NCBI GenBank assembly: GCA_014155875.1
Contig: JACEFZ010027754.1
Span: forward strand, 434,001-498,000
DNA from: Cepaea nemoralis
Lineage: Eukaryota; Mollusca; Gastropoda; Stylommatophora; Helicidae
Length of the DNA: 64,000 nt
Direction of reading: 5' to 3'
Position numbers and translations under genes: made by a program. Of the stretch, positions 45,515 to 57,599 are shown piece by piece. The notes under the pieces were generated by a model, which ran no database searches, was not told the DNA's origin, and saw nothing but the letters and a program-made list of their open reading frames with translations. Each line of letters begins with the position of its first letter. Position 1 is the stretch's first letter.

Positions 45515-45690
45515 CTGTACCAAAACACTCCATGTATGATGGAGTATGACCAAAACACTCCATGTATATGGATTATGACCAAAACACTCCATGTATGATG
45601 GAATATGACCAAACCTCTCCATGTGTGATGGAGTATGACCAAAACACTCCATGTATGACCAAAACACTCTATGTATAACCTAAACACTCT
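45515..45690. repeat. About 30-bp tandem repeat, 6 copies
   Basis: The core is ACCAAAACACTCCATGTATG ATGGAGTATG. It gives artefactual His/Trp-rich minus-strand frames. Confidence 0.9.
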
Positions 45691-45974
45691 ATGTATATTT
45701 GTTGTGTAGTTGTGTCAGTGTATGTGTGTTGTGCGTGTGCTAACAAAGGCTGCAACATTCATTCTGTCGCTTGTGATTGTGTTTTGTACAGCTGAAGTAA
45801 TTTTACTTCTCATTTTCACTGATTTACTCACATGGCAGAGAAGAGCGGAGAATCATGATGAGCAATGTCTTCTTTAGACTGTCAGCTGAGGTTGAAGTCA
45901 TTCATTCTTTCTCTCTAGTTATTATCTATTGCAGAAATAACAAACAGGCACTAGCATCAGAAAATATTCAATGA

Positions 45975-46120
45975 TTTGTGTGCTTAAATCGCTTAAAGGT
46001 TGACAGGGTCGACTTCATTGCACCAGGTTTTTATCCCATATAGCTCAGTCTCTTTCTGCAGCATGGAAAGCGTGGCAAAAAGCACAAACTCCATAGCTCC
46101 AGCAATGACCTCCATTGTGT
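45975..46120 (-). mobile_element. SINE family B, 5'-truncated
   Basis: The words GACAGGGTCGACTTCATTGC, CTCAGTCTCTTTCTGCAGCA and AGCACAAACTCCATAGCTCC match the body of the SINE at 16486-16773. The tRNA-like head is missing. Confidence 0.75.
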
Positions 46121-47230
46121 GCTGATAATGTCAAGGTAGTCGCATGGCAGACTGTCAAGTGTTCGGCTTAGGCCTTCACGTATTCTAGACCATGGCATGA
46201 TGATGTTGATTGGCTGGTTCCCTTCCTCATCACTTTTCTCTCGTAAACATTTCCCAGACAATTCTAAATAATTGCCCTGTACCCAATTTTTGAAGCTGAT
46301 ATGATTTCAGAGCTGTTCTGCTTGAATACAAGAATCCTGCTACTGCTAGAGGCTGAACCTCAGCCTTTGTCTTCATAAACAAGAGTGCTAAGTGCTTTGT
46401 CTTCAAAAACAAGAGTGCTAACTGCCATGTCTTCATAAACAAGATTTCAAACTGCTGTGTCTTTGTAAACAAGAGTTCTCACTGCCATGTAACCACGGCT
46501 CCAAGTGTACAGAAGCATAAATACAGGCATAACATTACTGATAATAATACAAGAAATTTTCATCACTTTATTTCATGATACCGTATTTTAAGATAACTAT
46601 TTAACCCCCAGAGACTGTCAAGGAGGTAAAGGGGGCCAAAACATTCAGACGATTTGAAGCATCCTGTCGTGCTTGCTCCGCGGTGGAGTTCATACCGCTT
46701 AAATATCATAAATTTGGTTACAGCATGAATTCAACCAAATTTAGAATGTCATTTGAATTGTATATAAAAATTAAATGCAGTAATTTTTTTTATAAATGTA
46801 TTAAACTGAAGATTGTGAATACTAATTTATGTCCAAATGAAGACTTCACACTGGGCATAAAATGTTAATAAAACCTGATAGGTTTACAATGTTTGTGGTC
46901 ATTGATATATTGTTTCTACTGAAATTCTTTTCTTTTTGGTCCAAAAGGTAATAACATGAGCAGTAATTGTTATAACCCGAGCAGTAATTGTTATAACCAG
47001 AGCAGTAATTGTTATAATACAAGTAATTGTTACAGAGTTGTAAATTCCAGGCAGACTTCCCATATATACAGTTTTATTGTTATTAATCTCTTAGGTTATA
47101 TATTAGTTTCTCTCGATTTGTTTGCATTTATCTGTTCTTCACTCTCTCTCTCCCTCTCCCCCCTCCTTCCTTCACTCTCTCCCAGCCTCCCCCACTCTCT
47201 CTGTTTGTTTGTGTGTCTTTCTCTCACTAT
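46121..47230. other. Non-coding DNA with minor tandem repeats
   Basis: A 30-base repeat (TGTCTTCATAAACAAGAGTG core) lies at about 46368-46490 and a 24-base repeat (AGCAGTAATTGTTATAAC) at about 46957-47032. No gene was recognised. Confidence 0.5.
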
Positions 47231-47250
47231 GTCCCTTCCTCCTCCCCCCC

Positions 47251-47251
<1 letters not shown>

Positions 47252-47292
<41 letters not shown>
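47252..47292. repeat. Poly(C) run of about 41 bases
   Basis: One uninterrupted C homopolymer inside a pyrimidine-rich stretch (47140-47360). The Pro-rich frames across it are artefacts. Confidence 0.95.
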
Positions 47293-47293
<1 letters not shown>

Positions 47294-47399
47294 CGCCTTC
47301 TTTTCTTTTCTCTTTCATCTGTCTCTATGCTTCACCTCTTTCACTGTTTTCCCCCCACTCTCTTGCTGTCTGTGAGCACTATATTGATATATTGCATAA

Positions 47400-49240
47400 A
47401 CACTGTATTTTTGTGTACCATTATCATCAGGTCATTGTCATATCGCACAAAACAGCATCTCCACACTCAGTTGTTGATGCATGTTTCACCATGTAAATAG
47501 ACTCCACTGTTTCAGTGACATTACATAGAAACTATATTTGTTCTCCATAAAATCAGTTTCATGTTTTTCACCATGCATTTGAATGTTTTATCTGTATATT
47601 TTCAATATGAATAGTATAGTCACAATTTTGTTGTTTGTTGTTGTTCCCTTATTTGATTATGTAAACTGGATATCAGCTCTACTCCAGTGACTATGCTTCT
47701 CTGGATGTGGTTCATGTGTACATCAGTGTGCTTTTAATTTGAAACATGATAATTCAAAGGTGTACTTCAAAAAAATCTTTATCAGTGTGTTGGTGTACAT
47801 TGTTCTAAATATTTCTTGATTCAGAATTATGTTAGCTGAATGGTGTACTCTGGCAGATTTGAATTAAAAGCACTTGATTGTGTCATGTTGTATATAAGAT
47901 TTCTACGATGTTGTTTAACAAAATGTACCTCCACTTGTATGTTGATTGTTCATATTATCTTCTGATTTACTTTCAGTTTTGCAGGACTGTCAGGTCATAT
48001 CAGCTTTGAAAGAGTTTAATGTCTCCAGCAGTCAGTGCCTAGTCATTTGACACTAAAGCCTTTTATTTTCTGTTAAATGTTGTCAGATATAATGTCGACA
48101 GTCACATGCCTGGGGTGTTGTCTGTGACATGCCTGGGGATGTCATTTGTCACATGCAGGGGATGCCAGTCAGTCATATGCTGGGGGGTGTCATCAGTAAC
48201 ATGCTGGGGGTGTCATCAGTCACATGCTGGGGATTTACAAAAAACAGGGGATATGACTGCTGTTGCGCTGATATTGAAAAGTGAATGAGTACATAACATG
48301 GCTTGTGCACTCCATGACAGGAATCACACACACACACATATAAATGGACTTTTTCACCAAAGTCCTTATCAGTGAACAAACCAAATACAAAAAACTATAA
48401 TACTTTGCTGGAAAATGAAATTATACAATCATTCATAAGTAATCCACATGTTTCAATGAATAGATCATAAAATAAATATAATAAAATAGATAATAAAAAT
48501 CCTAAGTCTGGAGAATGAAAATACGGAAAGGTGAAATAATATAGAAGTGTTGAAACATGGAATTCAAATGCATATGACGTAAGAATACAGGATAAACACA
48601 GGCTACAAAAAAATCCTTACATGGTGAGGATATCAGAATAAAATAATCTGAAAGGGTTAACATGAAGCGACACTTCTGAAAAAAAAAATTGATCTGAAAA
48701 TCATAATAATGAAAATGTGTCCGATAATTGATTTTGCTTTAGAAATGATAATGTAGATACTCCTGGCAGCTAGTCTTCTCATATACTATTGAAGAATATG
48801 TTTCTGTGTGTATTTTGACAACCCAATGAACTTTGCAAATCATACATCATGTGTCTTAATTGATTGCTGTGTTGGGAACATTCCTAAAATGACAAAGCCA
48901 ACTCACTGTAGAACATTTATAGCATGTTAATCTCTTAATGGGTGTAGGAGGTCAAGGGCAGCCACCACATTAATTTCATTTGAATAAGTTTATGGGCAGG
49001 GAAAACAAGATTAATGTTGAAGTTACAAGTTTAATGTTCAATTTCCTGTCGCAGTCACATGATCTTCAAACAGGTTTTCAGTCATATCTAGCAGAAAAAT
49101 AGAAAATACTAAATTCAAATGTTCATGGATTATTTTTCATACTTCTTTACTATTTGTCTGTTTTAATGCTCTTTCATTTCAATGCTGACACATGTACACA
49201 TAATATTGATGCATGTCAAACTACTGATACATTTCAATAC
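47400..49240. other. AT-rich non-coding DNA with one 23-bp repeat
   Basis: The 23-base repeat CACATGCTGGGGGTGTCATC lies at about 48095-48235 (6 copies). No gene was recognised. Confidence 0.5.
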
Positions 49241-49249
49241 ATGTTCTTT

Positions 49250-49465
49250 GAAAACATCATGTGAAGGGAAAAGCTAGAGTGTGTTATGACAATAGGAAAG
49301 TTGGAGGAGAAGAAAGGCAGGGGAGATCAAGATACTTGACAGTTTAACATCACGGCACGGAGGATCATAGTATCAGAAATAATTGGCAGTACATGAGACA
49401 GAAGACTGTGAACAGACAGAAGGATCAATCCCATATGGCATGAATTATAAGAGCAACAACATTCA
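49250..49465 (+). mobile_element. Non-LTR retrotransposon tail, degraded
   Basis: In shifting frames, GKLEEKKGR-like sequence is followed by LTSRHGGS and RRLWTDRRINPIWHEL, the order seen at the end of animal LINE ORFs (compare GKIEGKRGRGRPRE at 27286-27570). Heavily shifted. Confidence 0.55.
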
Positions 49466-49698
49466 AAGCTAGTGATACAATTCATGCTTTTGATATAATT
49501 CAGGCTATAGTACACAAAATATGGAACACATGACAAAGACGAGGAAGATACAATTCAGACTACTGAACAAACTGACTTTGTTTTCAAAGGTTAAGAATTG
49601 AGGAAACAGGCCAATATAACATTCTACTTTTCTTATTGCTCTCCTTTTATACTACTTGCATTCATACACCACATATACATTTCAAGCTAGTGATACAC

Positions 49699-49838
49699 TT
49701 CAACGCTGGAGCAAATAACAGACACAAGACAATCCTAACCTGCACAATTCGCAGCAACTGCACTAGCCAGGCGGCCTTAATTCCTCAATTGCCATACACC
49801 GTAAGGTAGTATATTGGCAGTAAATGACAGTTTTTACA
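49699..49838 (+). mobile_element. SINE family C fragment, copy 1 in satellite
   Basis: Contains CTGCACAATTCGCAGCAACT, GCACTAGCCAGGCGGCCTTA and GGCAGTAAATGACAGTTTTT, matching the reverse complement of the full element at 40110-40332. The tRNA-like head is absent. Confidence 0.85.
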
Positions 49839-51230
49839 GATACACTTCAAGCTAGTGATACGCTTTAGGCTAGTGATACATGTCAAGCTAATGATGCATT
49901 TCAAGATAGTGATACATGTCAAGCTGGTGACACATATCAAGCTAACGATACACTTCAAGCTAGTGATACACTTCAAGCTAGTGATACATGTCAAGCTAGT
50001 GATACACTTCAAGCTAGTGATGCATGTCAAGCTAGTAATACACTTCAAGCTAGTGATACATGTCAAGCTAGTGATACATGTCAAGCTCGTGATGCATTTC
50101 AAACTAGTGATGCATTTCAAGCTAGTGATACATGTCAAGCTAGTGATACATGTCAAGCTAGTGATACATGTCAAGCTAGTGATATACATCAAGCTAGTGA
50201 TACACATCAAGCTAGTGATACACGTCAAGCTAGTGATACATGTCAAGCTAGTGATACATGTCAAGCTAGTGATACATGTCAAGCTCGTGATGCATTTCAA
50301 GCTAGTGATACACTTCAAGCTAGTGATACACGTCAAGCTAGTGATACATGTCAAGCTCGTGATGCATGTCAAGCTCGTGATGCATTTCAAGCTAGTGATG
50401 CATGTCAAGCTAGTGATGCATGTCAAGCTAAGTGATGCATGTCAAGCTAGTGATGCATGTCAAGCTAGTGATACACATCAAGCTAGTGATACACATCAAG
50501 CTAGTGATAACTTCAAGCTAATGGTGCATTCCAAGTTAGTGATACATGTCAAGCTAGTGATACATGTCAAGCTAGTGATACACTTCAAGCTAATGGTGCA
50601 TTTCAAGCTAGTGATACATGTCAAGCTAGTGATACATGTCAAGCTAGTGATACATGTCAAGCTAGTGATACATGTCAAGCTAGTGATACATGTCAAGCTA
50701 GTGATACACTTCAAGCTAATGGTGCATGTCAAGCTGGTGATACATGTCAAGCTAGTGATACATTTCAAGCTAGTGATACATTTCAAGCTAGTGATAACTT
50801 CAAGCTAATGGTGCATTCCAAGCTAGTGATACATGTCAAGCTAGTGATACATGTCAAGCTAGTGACACACTTCAAGCTAATGGTGCATGTCAAGCTAGTG
50901 ATACATGTCAAGCTAGTGATACATGTCAAGCTAGTGATACACTTCAAGCTAATGGTGCATGTCAAGCTGGTGATACATGTCAAGCTGGTGATACATGTCA
51001 AGCTAGTGATACATGTCAAGCTGGTGATACATTTCAAGCTAGTGATACATGTCAAGCTAGTGATACGTGTCAAGCTAGTGATACACTTCAAGCTAATGGT
51101 GCATGTCAAGCTAGTGATACATGTCAAGCTGGTGATACATTTCAAGCTAGTGATACATGTCAAGCTAGTGATACGTGTCAAGCTAGTGATACACTTCAAG
51201 CTAATGGTGCATGTCAAGCTAGTGATACAC

Positions 51231-51370
51231 TTCAACGCTGGAGCAAATAACAGACACAAGACAATCCTAACCTGCACAGTTCGCAGCAACTGCACTAGCC
51301 AGGCGGCCTTAATTCCTCAATTGCCATACACCGTAAGGTAGTATATTGGCAGTAAATGACAGTTTTTACA
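51231..51370 (+). mobile_element. SINE family C fragment, copy 2 in satellite
   Basis: Nearly identical to the copy at 49699-49838 and joined to the satellite at the same points (…CACTTCAACGCTGG on the left, TTTTTACAGATACACTTC on the right). It spread with the satellite block rather than by a new insertion. Confidence 0.85.
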
Positions 51371-53030
51371 GATACACTTCAAGCTAGTGATACGCTTTAG
51401 GCTAGTGATACGCTTTAGGCTAGTGATACATGTCAAGCTAATGATGCATTTCAAGATAGTGATACATGTCAAGCTGGTGACACATATCAAGCTAACGATA
51501 CACTTCAAGCTAGTGATACACTTCAAGCTAGTGATACATGTCAAGCTAGTGATACACTTCAAGCTAGTGATGCATGTCAAGCTAGTAATACACTTCAAGC
51601 TAGTGATACATGTCAAGCTAGTGATACATGTCAAGCTAGTGATACGCTTTAGGCTAGTGATACGCTTTAGGCTAGTGATACATGTCAAGCTAATGGTGCA
51701 TTTCAAGCTAGTGATACATGTAAAGCTAGTGATGCATTTCAAGCTAGTGATGCATGTCAAGCTAGTGATACATGTAAAGCTAGTGATGCATTTCAAGCTA
51801 GTGATACACTTCAAGCTAGTGATACATGTCAAGCTAGTGATACATGTCAAGCTCGTGATGCATTTCAAGCTAGTGATGCATTTCAAGCTAGTGATACATG
51901 TCAAGCTAGTGATACATGTCAAGCTAGTGATACATGTCAAGCTAGTGATATACATCAAGCTAGTGATACACATCAAGCTAGTGATACACGTCAAGCTAGT
52001 GATACATGTCAAGCTAGTGATACATGTCAAGCTAGTGATACATGTCAAGCTCGTGATGCATTTCAAGCTAGTGATACACTTCAAGCTAGTGATACACGTC
52101 AAGCTAGTGATACATGTCAAGCTCGTGATGCATGTCAAGCTCGTGATGCATTTCAAGCTAGTGATGCATTTCAAGCTAGTGATGCATGTCAAGCTAGTGA
52201 TGCATGTCAAGCTAGTGATGCATGTCAAGCTAGTGATGCATGTCAAGCTAGTGATGCATGTCAAGCTAGTGATACACATCAAGCTAGTGATAACTTCAAG
52301 CTAATGGTGCATTCCAAGTTAGTGATACATGTCAAGCTAGTGATACATGTCAAGCTAGTGATACATGTCAAGCTAGTGATACACTTCAAGCTAATGGTGC
52401 ATTTCAAGCTAGTGATACATGTCAAGCTAGTGATACATGTCAAGCTAGTGATACATGTCAAGCTAGTGATACATGTCAAGCTAGTGATACACTTCAAGCT
52501 AATGGTGCATGTCAAGCTGGTGATACATGTCAAGCTAGTGATACATTTCAAGCTAGTGTTACATTTCAAGCTAGTGATAACTTCAAGCTAATGGTGCATT
52601 CCAAGCTAGTGATACATGTCAAGCTAGTGATACATGTCAAGCTAGTGATACATGTCAAGCTAGTGATACACTTCAAGCTAATGGTGCATGTCAAGCTAGT
52701 GATACATGTCAAGCTAGTGATACATGTCAAGCTAGTGATACACTTCAAGCTAATGGTGCATGTCAAGCTGGTGATACATGTCAAGCTGGTGATACATGTC
52801 AAGCTAGTGATACATGTCAAGCTGGTGATACATTTCAAGCTAGTGATACATGTCAAGCTAGTGATATGTGTCAAGCTAGTGATACACTTCAAGCTAATGG
52901 TGCATGTCAAGCTAGTGATACATGTCAAGCTGGTGATACATTTCAAGCTAGTGATACATGTCAAGCTAGTGATACGTGTCAAGCTAGTGATACACTTCAA
53001 GCTAATGGTGCATGTCAAGCTAGTGATACA

Positions 53031-53171
53031 CTTCAACGCTGGAGCAAATAACAGACACAAGACAATCCTAACCTGCACAGTTCGCAGCAACTGCAACTAG
53101 CCAGGCGGCCTTAATTCCTCAATTGCCATACACTGTAAGGTAGTATATTGGCAGTAAATGACAGTTTTTAC
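53031..53171 (+). mobile_element. SINE family C fragment, copy 3 in satellite
   Basis: Same junctions and sequence as copies 1 and 2, with one extra A (CTGCAACTAGCC) and one substitution (ACACTGTAAGG). Confidence 0.85.
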
Positions 53172-54032
53172 AGATACACTTCAAGCTAGTGATACGCTTT
53201 AGGCTAGTGATACATGTCAAGCTAATGATGCATTTCAAGATAGTGATACATGTCAAGCTGGTGACACATATCAAGCTAACAATACACTTCAAGCTAGTGA
53301 TACATGTCAAGCTAGTGATACACTTCAAGCTAGTGATGCATGTCAAGCTAGTAATACACTTCAAGCTAGTGATACGTGTCAAGCTAGTGATACATGTCAA
53401 GCTAGTGATACGCTTTAGGCTAGTGATACGCTTTAGGCTAGTGATACATGTCAAGCTAATGGTGCATTTCAAGCTAGTGATACATGTAAAGCTAGTGATG
53501 CATTTCAAGCTAGTGATGCATGTCAAGCTAGTGATACATGTAAAGCTAGTGATGCATTTCAAGCTAGTGATACACTTCAAGCTAGTGATACATGTCAAGC
53601 TAGTGATACACTTCAAGCTAATGGTGCATGTCAAGCTAGTGATTCATGTCAAGCTAGTGATACATGTCAAGCTAGTGATACACTTCAAGCTAGTGATACA
53701 TGTCAAGCTAGTGATACATGTCAAGCTAGTGATACACTTCAAGCTAATGGTGCATGTCAAGCTAATGGTGCATGTCAAGCTGGTGATACATGTCAAGCTA
53801 GTGATACATGTCAAGCTAGTGATACATGTCAAGCTAGTGATGCACTTCAAGCTAATGGTGCATTTCAAGCTAGTGATACTTGTCAAGCTAGTGATACACT
53901 TCAAGCTAATGGTGCATTTCAAGCTAGTGATGCATGTCAAGCTAGTGATACACTTCAAGCTAATGGTGCATTTCAAGCTAGTGGTGCATTTCAAGCTAGT
54001 GATACATTTCAAGCTAGTGATACATTTCAGTT

Positions 54033-54815
54033 TCTTGATACTATAATGACTACTGATAGATTTTAGACTTACTGTTACAGGATCATTACTGTTAGCTCTT
54101 TGGCCATTACTGTTGCTTGCATGTTATCTGTATATTTGCTGCTCATTGGTACATAAATATTTCATGTCTATTTTCATTATTTAGTTGGCTTGCAGTCATA
54201 CATAATAAGTCTGCTGCTTGGGTTTGCTTTTCTGAGTAATGAAATGTGTTTTTCTGCATTTGGTTTGTGTTTAAAATTAGAAAGTTATGTTTAATCATTT
54301 TTTTTATTATACAGAGCAGCTTAGCTGACAAGATAACATTGTACATACGACATAATCAAAGTGTTAGAAGATATGTGTTTAAAATATTCTATTGTGAGTA
54401 TAAAATCCATTAAGAAAGGTAGCAAGCTAAGACATAAAAAAAGTCATGAGTAGAATGGTTTCAATAGAAATGGATATTTGGACTGCTGGACCATGCTACA
54501 TGAGAATGGCATCAGAGAGGTCAGTTGAACATGTTTGCGGCTCCCACTTGTAAGACAGTGAAAATGGACACTAGTCTCTTTCTTACAGTCATTTCAAGCC
54601 ATCTTCTTATTCTTGTTTGGTGCTGTTTTGTATACTCCGTAAAGAAGTCCAGTTCTCTGGGTCTATGCTGCTGTCATGGAGGCAGACTATGTTGTGTGTG
54701 GAAGTCTTGTCTCTATGAACCATTATTCTCTGTGCAATTGGCTAATCATATGACAGTTTAATCATATGACAGTTTTGCAGAAAATGTCCACCTGACTGTT
54801 CTGGGGGACTACATG
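54033..54815. other. Non-coding DNA
   Basis: No gene or repeat was recognised; AT-rich unique sequence. Confidence 0.5.
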
Positions 54816-54950
54816 TGTACATGGGTGGTGGGATCAATCTTACCGAAGCAGAAATGTGCACCTTCCCAAACCCATCTCATGTGTACATGGGTGATGGGTT
54901 CAATCTTACTGAAGCAGAGATGTGCAACTGCCCAAATCCATGTCATATGC
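54816..54950. repeat. About 64-bp tandem duplication, 2 copies
   Basis: The words GTGTACATGGGTGRTGGG and TCAATCTTACYGAAGCAGA occur twice in tandem. Confidence 0.85.
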
Positions 54951-55195
54951 TTATGTGGACCCTGTTCTTCTAAGTAACCTGGATGAAGGTTGAGCATTGA
55001 CCCCAGTGAGAGGCAAGATGGAACAGGGAATGAAACAAGGGTGAAGTCTAACCGTGCAGCCAACAGAGGAGTCATGAACACACTCTGCCTTAAGAAAATG
55101 TACTAACATCAAAGCTACTAAGACAGTACACACACCAGTAACCATGGTATTATCTAATAGAGATAACAAGAAAGTTGTCACACCAGCAATCATGA

Positions 55196-55808
55196 TACCG
55201 TCCAATCAGAGATACCAGGCCAGTAGACAGACACACCAGCATTCATGGTACCGTCCAATCAGATGTACAGGCCAGTAGACAGACACACCAGCATTCATGG
55301 TACCGTCCAATCAGATGTACAGGCCAGTAGACAGACACACCAGCATTCATGGTACCATACAATCAGAGGTACAGGCCAGTAGACAGACACACCAGCAATC
55401 ATGCTATCATCCAATCAGAGGTACCAGGCCAGTAGACAGACACACCAGCATTCATGGTACCGTCCAATCAGATGTACAGGCCAGTAGACAGACACACCAG
55501 CATTCATGGTACCATACAATCAGAGGTACAGGCCAGTAGACAGACACACCAGCAATCATGCTATCGTCCAATCAGAGGTACCAGGCCAGTAGACAGACAC
55601 ACCAGCAATCATGGTATCGTCCAATCAGATGTACAGGCCAGTAGACAGACACACCAGCAATCATGGTACCATACAATCAGAGGTACCAGGCCAGTAGACA
55701 GACACACCAGCATTCATGGTACCATACAATCAGAGATACCAGGCCAGCAGTAGACAGACATACCAGCAATCATGGTACCAGCCAATCAGAGGTACAAGGC
55801 CAGCAGAA
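55196..55808. repeat. 52-bp tandem array, about 12 copies
   Basis: The core is CCAGTAGACAGACACACCAG, CATTCATGGTACCGTCCAAT and CAGATGTACAGG. Small variants alternate. Confidence 0.95.
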
Positions 55809-55829
55809 CCTCAGTTTGATATATCTCCA

Positions 55830-57240
55830 CACTTATTTCCTGTAAAATCAACAAAACCCTTCTGCCAGCCATCATAAATGCCACTAAATGTAACAATGTG
55901 TATGTGAGTAATTTCATCAGTAGTAACCATACAGCTAACCCTCGCAGAATTGTCAGTTAGAAAACCACTTAATTTGTGAAGCATAAATGTGAAACGTAGC
56001 ATGCTCAGCATCTGTTGTAATATATTGTTTTGTACAAATGTTTTCTTTCTTCAAATTTTTATTTGATTTAAATGTTAGTGCTTTTACTTTAACAGCACGG
56101 AATCCAAGAGATTTTTATGTCTGTCTTTTTTTTTTCCTTTACAATTCTATGTTACTGAAAAGAAAATATGAGCTTGAGGTAGTCTACATCTGGCATAGAC
56201 ACAAACGCTGTTTTGGTTTGCCAGATAAAGCCAGAGATTTAAACATGTATAAACATGTTCAATAACTGGGCAGGATTCTATTGTTGTCATCAGTCTGTTA
56301 AATATTCTAGTGCAGTTTCAGTCTGTTGTCTGCTGACCCCGATTCTCAATTTTTTTGCTAACAGGCTGTTGTCTGAGACATAAATAAGCTCAGTTTTGAT
56401 CTTATGTAACTTTCAACGTAAACGATTCAATCATATCATAATAAAACACATTAAATATGGATGTAAAACAGAATTAAATTACATTAATATCATGACATAA
56501 AATATTCAATGCATTGAATAATTTTAATACACTACATTCAATAACATTCTTACTGTTCTAATCCACCAAAGGTAATTTTTTGTGGTGTTTCAAACAGTTG
56601 GATTAGATTTTTAGCATATTTTTACTTTTGTTACTTTCAAACTATGTAAAGTGTGTCAAGTTTAGCATCATATTCACCATCATGGACACAAATCTGTGTC
56701 AATGTTAGTGACACCTGATAATTAAGGTGTTGAACTTTTAAATTAGGTCAGTGGTTTCCTGTAACTTTCAACATGTGACTTTGAGATTATTTGACATCAA
56801 ATACACATAGAATGTTACGAGGCTATTTTATTCTCTGTGAACAGAAGTTTGTTAGTTTGGTTTGAAATCTTAACATCTCAGTAAACTCAAGTGTTCATCA
56901 TTACAGTTAGTTTACAGAAACACTGATATTAACACACGTGATGTTTTAATAATAAAATTTTATTGTTACTTGCTAGTAACATTCACTGGTTACATGTTTC
57001 TATATTACATTCATAATCAAGTTCTGGAAGCTCTGCTTGCTGAGAATCCTCAAAAGGCAACATTGCCAGTTTGACATTTGCACATTCTTCATAAGCATGG
57101 CTCCACTACAGGAATCCATGAATGGAGCATTTCACATGCTCAGACAGTGTTGTCATATCATGTCATTTGCAATCCAGGCAATGAAAGTGATCATATCCTT
57201 CTACAACCATTTTGTTTCTCACATTCTTGATCTGTTTGGC
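55830..57240. other. AT-rich non-coding DNA
   Basis: No gene, transposon or array was recognised. Confidence 0.5.
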
Positions 57241-57244
57241 AGGT

Positions 57245-57590
57245 AATTGTCTTACCTCATCACTCTGCCATCCCATCGAGTATCTTCTTTTACCATTCTG
57301 TCAATCCATCGAGTATCTTCCTTTACCATTCTGCCAACCCATTATCTTCCCTTACCACTCTGCCAACCCATCGAGTATCTTCCTTTAACACTTTGCCAGC
57401 CCATCGAGTAGCTTCCTTTACCAATCTGCCAACCCATCGAGTATCTTCCCTTACCACTCTGCCAATTCATCGAGCATCTTTCCTTACCACTCTGCCAATC
57501 CATTGAGTATCTTCCCTTACCACTCTGCCATTCCATTGAGTATTTTGCCTTATCACTTTGCCAACCCATCAAGTATCTTCTGTCTTTGTC
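57245..57590. repeat. 33-bp tandem array, about 10 copies
   Basis: The core is CTTCCTTTACCATTCTGCCA ACCCATCGAGTAT. Confidence 0.95.
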
Positions 57591-57599
57591 ATTCTCTGC

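Larger units (their letters stand above)
49681..54032. repeat. 18-bp satellite, about 220 copies, arranged as three higher-order blocks
   Basis: The unit is ATGTCAAGCTAGTGATAC with variants CACTTCAAGC, GCATTTCAAGC and CTAATGGTGC. It is organised as block 1 (49839-51231), block 2 (51371-53031) and block 3 (53172-54032), each preceded by the same SINE-derived 140-base piece. Variant order is shared between blocks, showing block-level duplication. The 170-320 aa frames on both strands (HVKLVI on +, CITSLT on -) come from an 18-base unit without stops. Confidence 0.97.

Noticed and set aside
47122..47500. Proline-rich small proteins
   Set aside because: They depend entirely on the poly(C) run and its length.
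49855..54046. Long frames on both strands with HVKLVI or CITSLT repeats (up to about 320 aa)
   Set aside because: They are produced by an 18-base satellite unit, divisible by three and free of stops in several frames. Both strands are open at once, and there is no non-repeat coding context.
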